Shown in pieces: positions 1 through 6,187 of a DNA stretch of 35,479 bases (the first letter of the stretch is position 1; each line of letters starts with the position of its first letter). The DNA is taken from positions 1-35,479 of the forward strand of contig NZ_MQMG01000043.1 in NCBI RefSeq assembly GCF_001908025.1, read 5' to 3'. The translations under genes and the position numbers were made by a program. This DNA comes from Geobacillus proteiniphilus (lineage in GTDB: Bacteria; Bacillota; Bacilli; Bacillales; Anoxybacillaceae). The notes below the pieces were generated by a model that saw only the letters and a program-made list of their open reading frames with translations, did not search any database and was not told where the DNA came from.

Positions 1-162
1 CATCGCCTCAACATCACTTTGGATGCGATCGACTTTGTCTTCGAGTTGTTTCACGCTTCCTTGCAGCTTGACGATATCCATGCGCATTTGTTCGATGTAG
101 GCCCCTTGAACATCAAGACGCTCAAGCACAGCGTTCAATAACGCCCGCAGTTCGCCATCCAT
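1..162 (-). CDS. Coiled-coil hypothetical protein (N-terminal 54 residues, runs off window)
   Basis: The start ATG at 160-162 follows a clear AAGGGGG ribosome site about 7 bases upstream, and the frame stays open to base 1. The visible residues begin MDGELRALLNAVLERLD and continue as a heptad-like run (IEQMRMDIVKLQGSV, KQLEDKVDRIQSDV) typical of short coiled-coil proteins. No family is recognised and the C-terminus is outside the window. It lies 40 bases downstream of ysgA on the same strand, so it may be co-transcribed with msrA-ysgA. The reading frame is convincing; the function is unknown. Confidence 0.7.
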   Translation of the reverse strand, partial: MDGELRALLNAVLERLDVQGAYIEQMRMDIVKLQGSVKQLEDKVDRIQSDVEAM

Positions 163-202
163 CCGTCTCCGCCCCCTTGTCCGATTGATTTTCGATTCTA
201 TT

Positions 203-958
203 TTACCGCACCGCCTGCAAGGAATAAAGCAAAATTCCGGCCGCAACGGCGACGTTCAGCGACTCGGCTTGGCCGTAGATGGGGATATAGATATTTTCCG
301 TCGTCATCTCGAGCAGCTCGCGCCGGACGCCGCTTCCTTCATTGCCGACGAGCAAGGCGAACGAAGACGATTGTGGAACGGTGCGGTAATCGACGGCGTT
401 CTCCAAGGCGGTGCCGTACACCGGAATGCCCTGCTCCTTGAAACGCGCGATCCATTGTGCCAGATCGCCTTTGACAACCGGAAGGTGAAACAGCGACCCT
501 TGCGTCGCCCGCACAACTTTCGGATTGTACAAGTCGGCGCATCCCTCGCCGAGGATGACGGCATCGATCCCAGCGGCATCGGCGGTGCGGATCATTGCGC
601 CGAGATTGCCCGGATCTTGCACGGCGTCAATAAGCAAGGCGGTCTTCACGCCCCTCAGCTCGGTCGACAGCTGCCGGCACACCGCGGCGATGCCCTGCGG
701 CGTCTCCGTGCTGCTGATCGCTTTCATCACCGTTTCAGTCACAATCACAACCGGGACGTCAGTGACGTTCCAGCCGGGCGGGACGGCCGTTTGCTCTTCG
801 ACAATCAGCTCGACAAGGGGCGCGTTGCTTTTTATGGCCTCTTCGACAAGATGAAACCCTTCAAGCAAAAACAATCCGGTCTCGTCGCGCCCTTTTTTTG
901 TCAGCAGCTTTTTCCATTGTTTGACGCGCGCATTTTTCGGCGATTCGATCCGCTTCAC
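203..958 (-). CDS. ysgA: TrmH/SpoU-family RNA 2'-O-methyltransferase (YsgA-like)
   Basis: A SPOUT-class methyltransferase expected to use AdoMet to 2'-O-methylate ribosomal or transfer RNA. The N-terminal third (KRIESPKNARVKQWKKLL, then FLLEGFHLVEEA) is the SpoU substrate-binding domain. The C-terminal half carries the three SpoU motifs: DPGNLGAMIRTADAAG, LLVGNEGSG and IPIYGQAESLNVAVAAGILLY. The start is set at GTG 958, giving 251 aa, because it overlaps the msrA stop (GTGA) and has a GGGGG ribosome site 8 bases upstream. A TTG 15 bases further upstream is possible but lacks such a site. The overlap implies translational coupling with msrA. The target nucleotide cannot be told from sequence. 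Confidence 0.9.
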   Translation of the reverse strand: MKRIESPKNARVKQWKKLLTKKGRDETGLFLLEGFHLVEEAIKSNAPLVELIVEEQTAVPPGWNVTDVPVVIVTETVMKAISSTETPQGIAAVCRQLSTELRGVKTALLIDAVQDPGNLGAMIRTADAAGIDAVILGEGCADLYNPKVVRATQGSLFHLPVVKGDLAQWIARFKEQGIPVYGTALENAVDYRTVPQSSSFALLVGNEGSGVRRELLEMTTENIYIPIYGQAESLNVAVAAGILLYSLQAVR

Positions 959-1479
959 CGTTTCGTCCCCCAATGTTTGGCGATAAACTCATCGCGCCCG
1001 GACGCGGCGCGGTCTTGTTTGTAATGCTCCGGATTTTTCTTATGATAGTTTTGATGATACTCCTCAGCCGGGTAAAACGTCGTCGCCGGCAAAATTTTCG
1101 TCACAATCGGCTTCGAGAAGCGCCCGCTTTCTTCTAACGCCCGCTTTGACTGCTCGGCGAGCTGGCGCTGTTTTTCGTTATGGTAAAAAATCGCCGTCCG
1201 GTATTGCGGCCCGCGGTCGTGAAACTGGCCGCCGTCATCGGTCGGATCGATTTGGCACCAATACAACTCCAAGAGCCGCTCATACGAAAAGACGTCCGGG
1301 TCGAAGGTGATTTGCACCGCTTCGTAGTGGCCGGTCGTGCCGGTTTTCACTTGCTCGTATGTCGGATTTTCCACATGTCCCCCTGTATAGCCGGAGACGA
1401 TGCCGTAAATGCCATCGAGCTCCTCAAACGGCGTCACCATGCACCAAAAGCAGCCGCCGGCGAATGTCGCTTTTTCCAT
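955..1479 (-). CDS. msrA: Peptide methionine-S-sulfoxide reductase MsrA
   Basis: Reduces the S-epimer of methionine sulfoxide in proteins, using thioredoxin as electron donor, in the cytoplasm. The catalytic motif is at the N-terminus (ATFAGGCFWC, with the nucleophile as the first Cys of GCFWC), followed by the family signatures VSGYTGGHVENPTYEQV, GHYEAVQITFDP and YRTAIFYHN. The length of 174 aa is normal for a stand-alone MsrA. The ATG at 1479 has GAGGTGA 7 bases upstream. No MsrB partner is adjacent. The gene leads a short unit with ysgA (4-base overlap), driven by an extended -10 promoter at 1516-1524. Confidence 0.95.
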   Translation of the reverse strand: MEKATFAGGCFWCMVTPFEELDGIYGIVSGYTGGHVENPTYEQVKTGTTGHYEAVQITFDPDVFSYERLLELYWCQIDPTDDGGQFHDRGPQYRTAIFYHNEKQRQLAEQSKRALEESGRFSKPIVTKILPATTFYPAEEYHQNYHKKNPEHYKQDRAASGRDEFIAKHWGTKR

Positions 1480-1515
1480 TGTGTCGTCACCTCATGCGTC
1501 AAGTTTCTTCATTTG

Positions 1516-1524
1516 ATTATAGCA
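1516..1524 (-). promoter_or_regulatory. Extended -10 promoter for msrA-ysgA
   Basis: The minus strand reads TGCTATAAT, a perfect -10 hexamer with the TGn extension. No good -35 lies 16-18 bases upstream, which fits an extended -10 promoter. The expected start point is near 1509, leaving a leader of about 30 bases before the msrA ATG. Confidence 0.6.
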
Positions 1525-1612
1525 AAAATGTGAGCCTCACGCCCAAGACCAAGCCGTGACTGCTTTCCCCATACGGCTAATCGCCATCTCTTGTCGTCTG
1601 CCCATCAGCCGC

Positions 1613-2356
1613 TCATGTCGATGAGTCAAGCCGTTGCTTCATTTCGTCAAGCAAGCGGTCAAACAGCGGGATATAGTGTGTGCGAATGCGTTCATAAATG
1701 TCCATCGCAGTTTCTTCATCATACGTATGGGACGTCCGGTTGCGGTCTTCCAGCATGCGAAGCCATGTCTCTCCGTCTTGAATCAACCCTTCCCGAAACG
1801 CCTCGCGAATCGTTTTTCTTGGGCTCGTCACTTCGGAGTATCCTTGATACTCCAAATAAAGTTTCATCCATTTCCACGCCAGTTCGTACGTGAATTCAAA
1901 TCGTTGAATGGTCGCATCGACAACAAGGTCATCCGTTTGCGCGTCTCTTGCGGCACTTTGCCGGAGTTTGGCGAGCGCCCGTTCGAAATCGTAAAATCGA
2001 TCCATCAGCCGGCTCATTGTGACCATCACCTTCCCACGCTCATTCGTTTGGAAAATCGTTTTCCCTTCCTTGTCAATCGCTGTTTTTAACCGCTCGTTGC
2101 CGATCTCATCATAATCAATAAGATCGATCCGATAAATGATGGGCAATTCATCCAAATCCGATTGCAGACGGTGCAACAAATCTTTTGATTTTCTAAATTT
2201 GATGGCTATATCAATATCCGACGTTTTCTTATCATCGCCTCTCGCCCTTGAACCAAACAAAATCACTTCTTCAATGGCATCGGCGTAACGCTGAAACAGA
2301 TGAATCAGCTGGCGAAACACCGCTCGCTCTAATCCATATCTCGTTTGAGCCGCCAT
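1613..2356 (-). CDS. Fused MNT-type nucleotidyltransferase / HEPN (HepT-like) protein
   Basis: One 247-aa frame joins two domains that are usually separate neighbouring genes. Residues 1-105 are a minimal nucleotidyltransferase: FGSRARG at 34-40 followed by DID at 47-49 is the GSx10DxD catalytic signature of MntA/HI0073. Residues 112-247 are the HI0074-type substrate-binding (HEPN) protein, with RNRTSHTY at 205-212 matching RX4HXY, the RNase motif whose Tyr is AMPylated by MntA in HepT/MntA toxin-antitoxin pairs. ATG 2356 is chosen because GAGGG lies just upstream; the upstream in-frame extension covers the promoter. The linker ERGKVMVTM is encoded by what looks like the second gene's ribosome site (2025-2034), so a separate HEPN product is possible. 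It could be a true fusion, a recent frameshift fusion, or a sequencing indel. Confidence 0.88.
   Translation of the reverse strand: MAAQTRYGLERAVFRQLIHLFQRYADAIEEVILFGSRARGDDKKTSDIDIAIKFRKSKDLLHRLQSDLDELPIIYRIDLIDYDEIGNERLKTAIDKEGKTIFQTNERGKVMVTMSRLMDRFYDFERALAKLRQSAARDAQTDDLVVDATIQRFEFTYELAWKWMKLYLEYQGYSEVTSPRKTIREAFREGLIQDGETWLRMLEDRNRTSHTYDEETAMDIYERIRTHYIPLFDRLLDEMKQRLDSST
2015..2034 (-). promoter_or_regulatory. Internal ribosome-binding site and start for a separate HEPN protein
   Basis: Inside the fused frame the minus strand reads GGAAGGTGAT, 8 of 10 matches to the anti-SD complement, 7 bases before an in-frame ATG (2015-2017). That ATG is exactly where the HEPN domain begins (MSRLMDRFYDFERAL). 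This is the normal arrangement for an unfused downstream gene and would yield a 134-aa HEPN protein. Confidence 0.55.
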
Positions 2357-2390
2357 CCTCTCTTCCCTCGTTTCCAAGATCTTTGCCTTC

Positions 2391-2399
2391 ATTATACCA
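2391..2399 (-). promoter_or_regulatory. Extended -10 promoter for the MNT-HEPN gene
   Basis: The minus strand reads TGGTATAAT, a perfect -10 with the TGn extension, about 35 bases upstream of ATG 2356. The nearest 17-base-spaced -35 is poor (CCGTTG). It is the only promoter-like sequence between this gene and divergent sspI. Confidence 0.55.
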
Positions 2400-2434
2400 T
2401 AGTCTGGCAAGCGCAACGGCTTCGACCGCCGATG

Positions 2435-2464
2435 CATAAATCCGCCGCCATTGGCAAACGATAA
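2435..2464 (+). promoter_or_regulatory. Possible sigma-G (forespore) promoter for sspI
   Basis: GCATA at 2435-2439, 18 bases, then AACGATA at 2458-2464. The first half fits the sigma-G -35 well; the second fits the CATnnTA -10 only partly. The predicted start is near 2471, 26 bases before the sspI ATG. It is supported mainly by the known forespore expression of sspI. Confidence 0.35.
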
Positions 2465-2496
2465 CGGTGTACAATACGGCCAACGAGGTGAGACAG

Positions 2497-2706
2497 ATGG
2501 ATTTGAACTTGCGGAAAGCCATTATGCACAACGTCGCCAACAACTCGAAAGACCAGCTGGAACATACGATCGAAGACGCGATCCAACGGGGCGAGGAAAA
2601 ATATTTGCCCGGCCTCGGCGTCCTCTTTGAAGCCATTTGGACGCATGCCAATGAGCAGCAAAAAGACATGATGCTCACGACACTCGAGCAGGCGGTTAAA
2701 CAATGA
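2497..2706 (+). CDS. sspI: Small acid-soluble spore protein I
   Basis: A 69-aa protein that reads almost residue for residue like B. subtilis Ssp[14 protein letters not shown], then [17 protein letters not shown] and [12 protein letters not shown]. It is one of the minor small acid-soluble proteins made in the forespore and packed in the spore core; its precise job is unclear. The ATG at 2497 is chosen over an upstream in-frame ATG at 2467 because GAGGTGAG lies directly upstream and the family starts MDLNLR. It is one of only two plus-strand genes here, is flanked by a converging gene, and ends 4 bases before a perfect hairpin. Confidence 0.96.
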   Translation: MDLNLRKAIMHNVANNSKDQLEHTIEDAIQRGEEKYLPGLGVLFEAIWTHANEQQKDMMLTTLEQAVKQ

Positions 2707-2710
2707 CGAA

Positions 2711-2731
2711 CACCGGCCGAATCGGCCGGTG
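2711..2731. terminator. Shared hairpin terminator between sspI and the M42 peptidase gene
   Basis: A perfect 9-bp stem (CACCGGCCG / CGGCCGGTG) with a 3-base AAT loop lies between two converging genes. The T-tract is short (CTTT on plus, TTCG on minus), so termination may be modest in each direction. Confidence 0.7.
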
Positions 2732-2737
2732 CTTTCA

Positions 2738-3823
2738 TTAGTCAAACGTCAGTTGTTTCACTTTGTCGGCGTCAAGCCGTTTGATCACCTCAACAAGCAG
2801 CTTGACCGTGTTTTCGTAGTCGTCGCGGTGCAAAATGGCGGCGTGCGAGTGGATGTAGCGCGTCGGGATGGCAATCGTGAGCGATGGAACGCCGATGCCG
2901 GTTAAGTGAATCGCTCCCGCGTCCGTACCGCCGCCTGGCATGGCGTCAAAATGGTACGGAATGTTCAGCTCTTCCGCCACTTCGATGACAAATTCGCGCA
3001 AGCCGCGGTGCGACACCATCGTTGCGTCGTACAAGACGATGTGCGGGCCGGCGCCGAGTTTGCCCATCGCTTCTTTTTCCGAAACGCCCGGCGTATCGCC
3101 GGCAATGCCGACGTCAACAGCAAACGCGATATCTGGCTGAATGAACTGGGCGGCCGTGCGCGCGCCGCGCAAGCCGACTTCTTCCTGCACCGTGCCGACG
3201 CCGTATACCGTGTTTGGATGGTCGACGCCTTTCAGCTGCTTGAGCACATCGATGGCGACCGCACAGCCGATCCGATTGTCCCATGCTTTCGCGAGCAGCA
3301 TTTTTTCATTGTTCAATACCGTAAATTCAAAATACGGCACGATCATATCGCCCGGGCGGACGCCCCACTCCATCGCTTCCTCGCGGCTTGTCGCGCCGAT
3401 GTCGATGAACATATCTTTGATTTCCACCGGTTTTTTGCGCGCCTCCGGCGGCAGAATGTGCGGCGGCTTCGAACCGATGACGCCGGTGATGTCGCCTTTT
3501 TTCGTCACGATCGTCACGCGCTGGGCGAGCATCACTTGGCTCCACCATCCGCCAAGCGTTTGGAAGCGGATGAATCCTTTGTCGTCGATTTGCGTCACCA
3601 TAAAGCCGACTTCATCCAAATGGCCGGCGATCATCACTTTCGGCCCGCCCGATTTCCCTTCTTTTTTGGCGATCAAGCTGCCGAGGCCATCCGTTGTCAC
3701 TTCATCCGCATACGGAGCTATGTATGTCTTCATCACGTCGCGCGCTTCCCGCTCATTGCCCGGGACGCCTTTCGCATCGGTCAGCGCTTTCAGCATCGTC
3801 AACGTTTCGTCCAACTTCGCCAT
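2738..3823 (-). CDS. ysdC: M42-family metallo-aminopeptidase (YsdC/glutamyl aminopeptidase-like)
   Basis: A co-catalytic dinuclear-metal aminopeptidase of the PepA/FrvX/YsdC family, expected to assemble as a large tetrahedral oligomer and trim peptides in the cytoplasm. Metal and catalytic motifs are in order: [16 protein letters not shown], the glutamate pair in QEEVGLRGA, the Asp in FAVDVG, and the late His in RYIHSHAA. Start ATG 3823 gives 361 aa and has AAAGGGGTG upstream; the longer frame would include the promoter. It sits where ysdC lies in B. subtilis, next to the rplT cluster. The exact peptide preference is not visible from sequence. Confidence 0.9.
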   Translation of the reverse strand: MAKLDETLTMLKALTDAKGVPGNEREARDVMKTYIAPYADEVTTDGLGSLIAKKEGKSGGPKVMIAGHLDEVGFMVTQIDDKGFIRFQTLGGWWSQVMLAQRVTIVTKKGDITGVIGSKPPHILPPEARKKPVEIKDMFIDIGATSREEAMEWGVRPGDMIVPYFEFTVLNNEKMLLAKAWDNRIGCAVAIDVLKQLKGVDHPNTVYGVGTVQEEVGLRGARTAAQFIQPDIAFAVDVGIAGDTPGVSEKEAMGKLGAGPHIVLYDATMVSHRGLREFVIEVAEELNIPYHFDAMPGGGTDAGAIHLTGIGVPSLTIAIPTRYIHSHAAILHRDDYENTVKLLVEVIKRLDADKVKQLTFD

Positions 3824-3857
3824 CTTGGCACCCCTTTCCGGTTTTGTCCACTTTTTT

Positions 3858-3887
3858 ATTATACTTGAAAAGGCTGACGATTGGCAA
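3858..3887 (-). promoter_or_regulatory. Sigma-A promoter for the M42 peptidase gene
   Basis: The minus strand reads TTGCCA (3882-3887), 18 bases, then TATAAT (3858-3863). The predicted start is near 3851, about 28 bases upstream of the ATG. Confidence 0.75.
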
Positions 3888-3916
3888 AATGAATCATTCG
3901 CCACCCGAAAAAAAGA

Positions 3917-4402
3917 TCAGTAGCGCTCGTTTTGCCGCTTGTGGTTCACTTCATTTTTCCGCCGATACGCCGCCTCGATGTCGTCAGAAGAAAAACCGAG
4001 CGCCGCGCCAAGCCGCCAATACTCCGTAAACAGCGCATCATATTCCGCTCGCGCTCTCGTCTCCCCGAACCGCTCGGCGGCGCGAAACACGGCAAGAAAC
4101 TGCTCGACAAGCGGCCGTCCCGCCGACGGAGCTTCGTTTTCTTCATAAAACAAGCCGCACTCCAGCCCGAGCGACAATAAAAAATGCAAGCCGTCGACAT
4201 ATTCCTCAAGCACCCGCTCGGCTGGCGCGGGCGGTTTGATGCTCCAAAATTTAAAACAGCGCGTCTCATTCGCGAGTTCGCCTAATTCAACAAGAAAGGC
4301 GAGCTGCTTGCGCGCAAACAAATCTTCTTCCATCAAGCCATGCTCCGTTTCAATGCGCCGATCCAACGTGCGCTGCATATCGTAAAGCAAAGGCCAATTC
4401 AT
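3917..4402 (-). CDS. Dimeric all-alpha dUTP diphosphatase
   Basis: A member of the all-alpha NTP pyrophosphatase fold (dimeric dUTPase / MazG relatives), predicted to hydrolyse dUTP to dUMP and PPi and so keep uracil out of DNA. The magnesium-binding pattern is visible in the first helices: RKQLAFLVELGELANE, giving ExxE, followed by EEYVDGLHFLLSLG, giving ExxD. An invariant-looking KFWS follows the first motif. The protein has 161 aa, a usual length. ATG 4402 has GGGGAGGAG directly upstream. It is followed at the 5' side by a DUF1294 gene only 15 bases away, so the two are likely one transcript. B. subtilis has a different gene (ysdB) at this position. Confidence 0.85.
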   Translation of the reverse strand: MNWPLLYDMQRTLDRRIETEHGLMEEDLFARKQLAFLVELGELANETRCFKFWSIKPPAPAERVLEEYVDGLHFLLSLGLECGLFYEENEAPSAGRPLVEQFLAVFRAAERFGETRARAEYDALFTEYWRLGAALGFSSDDIEAAYRRKNEVNHKRQNERY

Positions 4403-4417
4403 TCTCTCCTCCCCTTT

Positions 4418-4669
4418 CTACCTCATCCATCGCCAATAGAGAAACAGCTCCGCCGCTGCCAACAGCGGCAAGCCATAGCGAAAAGCCCGATGGCGCGTTT
4501 TATGGTGAAATATGTACATGCCTGCCATTGCCCCCAGAGCTCCGCCCAACCACGCCAGCAGCCAAAGCGTCCGCTCGGCGGTGCGAAAGCGGCGGCGCTT
4601 CGCCTTGTATTTGTCGACCCCCATCACGAAAAAAGCGAGAAGATTGATCACTATCCCGTATTGTACCAT
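4418..4669 (-). CDS. ysdA: DUF1294 small membrane protein (YsdA-like)
   Basis: An 83-aa protein with two or three hydrophobic segments (VQYGIVINLLAFFVMGVDKY; LWLLAWLGGALGAMAGMYIF; FRYGLPLLAAAELFLYW) and the family signature DKYKAKRRRFRTAERTL...GGALGAMAGM..HHKTRH. Its function is unknown. ATG 4669 follows AAAGGG. It comes just after the rplT terminator hairpin, so it is probably expressed by read-through or from an undetected promoter. Confidence 0.88.
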   Translation of the reverse strand: MVQYGIVINLLAFFVMGVDKYKAKRRRFRTAERTLWLLAWLGGALGAMAGMYIFHHKTRHRAFRYGLPLLAAAELFLYWRWMR

Positions 4670-4688
4670 ATCGATCCCTTTCCTTGAT

Positions 4689-4721
4689 AAGAAAATGGCC
4701 ACCCTGATCAAGGATGGCCAT
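4689..4721 (-). terminator. Terminator of the infC-rpmI-rplT operon
   Basis: The minus strand forms ATGGCCA / TGGCCAT arms (4715-4721 and 4695-4701) with further CC/GG pairing inside, followed by TTTTCTT. It starts 6 bases after the rplT stop codon. Confidence 0.8.
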
Positions 4722-4726
4722 CGTTG

Positions 4727-5086
4727 TTATTTATTCAAATTCGCTTTCGCCAAGTCGGCGAGTTGGGCGAACGCGGCTTGATCGTTCACCGCCAAGTCGG
4801 CGAGCATTTTCCGGTTCACTTCCACGCCGGCCAGCTTCAAGCCGTGCATCAAACGGCTGTAGGACAAGCCGTTTTGGCGGGCCGCCGCGTTGATGCGGGC
4901 GATCCACAGTTTGCGGAAGTCGCGCTTCCGTTGACGGCGGTCGCGATACGCATACATGAGCGATTTCATCACTTGTTGGTTCGCGACTCTATATAATGCG
5001 TGTTTCGCGCCGAAATAGCCTTTTGCGAGTTTTAACACTTTTTTGCGACGTCTGCGCGTCACTGGTCCACCTTTTACGCGTGGCAT
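4727..5086 (-). CDS. rplT: 50S ribosomal protein L20
   Basis: A 119-aa protein with the L20 signature [26 protein letters not shown] and the long basic helix [16 protein letters not shown]. It binds 23S rRNA early in large-subunit assembly. In low-GC Gram-positives L20 also represses its own operon by binding the infC leader and favouring early termination; the matching leader is seen here at 5848-6058. It is the last gene of infC-rpmI-rplT, with GGAGGG upstream of ATG 5086. Confidence 0.98.
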   Translation of the reverse strand: MPRVKGGPVTRRRRKKVLKLAKGYFGAKHALYRVANQQVMKSLMYAYRDRRQRKRDFRKLWIARINAAARQNGLSYSRLMHGLKLAGVEVNRKMLADLAVNDQAAFAQLADLAKANLNK

Positions 5087-5111
5087 AATCGTTCCCTCCT
5101 ATAGTCGGTCG

Positions 5112-5312
5112 TTATTTCAAGTTGTCAAGCATTTGGCGGATGCGTTTGAAATCGCCAGGCGAGACAAGCGTCGCTTTGCGGAGATGACGCTTTTGTTTTT
5201 TCGTTTTATTGGCAAACAAGTGGCTCGTATAGGCATGACCGCGTTTTAATTTGCCGCTGGCCGTTCTTTTGAACCGTTTCGCCGAGCCGCGGTGAGTTTT
5301 CATTTTTGGCAT
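5112..5312 (-). CDS. rpmI: 50S ribosomal protein L35
   Basis: A 66-aa, very basic protein with the full L35 pattern ([24 protein letters not shown], then [20 protein letters not shown]). A structural component of the large subunit. The ATG at 5312 has GGAGG 8 bases upstream. It lies between infC and rplT with short gaps, as in nearly all Firmicutes. Confidence 0.98.
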   Translation of the reverse strand: MPKMKTHRGSAKRFKRTASGKLKRGHAYTSHLFANKTKKQKRHLRKATLVSPGDFKRIRQMLDNLK

Positions 5313-5325
5313 CGCAGGTTCCTCC

Positions 5326-5847
5326 TTACTTGTTGTCGTTTTTCGGTGCGAGCACTAAAAACATGTTGCGCCCGTCCATTTTCGGCGCCGTTTCGACAAC
5401 GGCAATGTCGGCGCACGCTTCCGAGAAGCGGTCAAGGACGCGCTGCCCGATTTCTTTATGGGTGATCGCCCGACCTTTAAAGCGGATCGTCGCCTTCACT
5501 TTATCGCCTTTTTCCAAAAACTTGCGCGCATTGCGCAGCTTCGTGTTGAAGTCATGCTCCTCGATCGTCGGGCTGAGGCGCACCTCTTTGACGTTGATCA
5601 CTTTTTGTTTTTTGCGTGCTTCTTTCTCTTTCTTCTGCTGCTCGAAGCGGAATTTGCCGTAGTCCATGATGCGGCAAACGGGCGGTTTGGCGTTCGGCGC
5701 GACAAGCACAAGATCCAAGTTGCGTCTTGCCGCAATCTCAAGCGCCTCCTGCTTCGACTTGATGCCAAGCTGTTCGCCGTTTTGGTCGATCAAGCGCACT
5801 TCACGGGCACGAATTTGTTCGTTGATAATAAAATCTTTGCTAATAAT
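5326..5847 (-). CDS. infC: Translation initiation factor IF-3 (AUU start)
   Basis: IF-3 binds the 30S subunit, prevents premature 50S joining and checks the start codon and initiator tRNA. The N-domain ([19 protein letters not shown]) and C-domain ([23 protein letters not shown] ... [14 protein letters not shown] ... [16 protein letters not shown]) are complete. No ATG, GTG or TTG fits: the ribosome site GGAGGT at 5852-5857 points to two consecutive ATT codons at 5847-5842. The first gives 173 aa, the B. subtilis length, and the AUU start is a known infC feature allowing IF-3 to limit its own synthesis. The second ATT cannot be excluded. The longer ATG-initiated frame would run through the leader terminator and is rejected. 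Confidence 0.96.
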   Translation of the reverse strand: MISKDFIINEQIRAREVRLIDQNGEQLGIKSKQEALEIAARRNLDLVLVAPNAKPPVCRIMDYGKFRFEQQKKEKEARKKQKVINVKEVRLSPTIEEHDFNTKLRNARKFLEKGDKVKATIRFKGRAITHKEIGQRVLDRFSEACADIAVVETAPKMDGRNMFLVLAPKNDNK

Positions 5848-6058
5848 GAGCCACCTCCAAGGTTTTTTCCGACTGGCTTGTTTGCCAGCAGAGCCCCACT
5901 TCCAGCCAAAAAAAAGCGCAGATGCACAAAGCACCCGCGCAGTACGTCCTTACACTCGCATTGACGAACCGTAACAACCTGCCAACAGCCGTCTTGGCGT
6001 CGGTCAGGTGAGAAGCGGGGTGCTTCTGCTTTCGTTACAAACAAGCAATCATTCCACT
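5848..6058 (-). ncRNA. L20-type autoregulatory leader of infC-rpmI-rplT
   Basis: A roughly 210-base untranslated leader runs between promoter P2 and infC. It holds GC-rich segments able to pair (GAAGCACCCC..., ACCTGACCGACGCC...GGCTGTTGGCAGGTTG) and ends in a strong intrinsic terminator at 5908-5940, located before the infC ribosome site. This matches the Firmicute L20 leader, where ribosomal protein L20 stabilises the terminator form. The identification rests on position and architecture; a covariance-model search was not possible. Confidence 0.8.
5908..5940 (-). terminator. Attenuator terminator within the infC leader
   Basis: A 10-bp stem (GCGCGGGTGC / GCATCTGCGC, two G-U pairs) with a TTTGT loop, followed by eight T on the minus strand. 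It stops transcription about 60 bases before the AUU start unless the antiterminator form is adopted. Confidence 0.9.
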
Positions 6059-6064
6059 TTATAA

Positions 6065-6093
6065 ACTATACCACCTTGGCGATGGCATGTCAA
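6065..6093 (-). promoter_or_regulatory. Sigma-A promoter P2 of the infC operon
   Basis: TTGACA (6088-6093), 17 bases, TATAGT (6065-6070): a near-consensus promoter on the minus strand, with start point near 6058. Confidence 0.9.
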
Positions 6094-6124
6094 GGAGCAG
6101 ATCTTGATAAACACAACGAACTCC

Positions 6125-6153
6125 ATTATAACGGATGTCCGCCCGATTGGCAA
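6125..6153 (-). promoter_or_regulatory. Sigma-A promoter P1 of the infC operon
   Basis: TTGCCA (6148-6153), 17 bases, TATAAT (6125-6130) on the minus strand, 60 bases upstream of P2. Its start point (about 6118) would give a leader that includes the P2 sequence. Confidence 0.85.
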
Positions 6154-6187
6154 GAGAAAATTTGCAATGGTTCGTCTCATCGAGGTT

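Noticed and set aside
2906-3868. Plus-strand 320-aa frame opposite the M42 peptidase gene
   Set aside because: Same pattern: it mirrors the codon bias of the opposite strand and has no ribosome site or recognisable family.
5790-6044. 84-aa minus-strand frame in the infC leader
   Set aside because: It runs straight through the leader terminator and overlaps infC in another frame; the region is explained as the L20-type leader.
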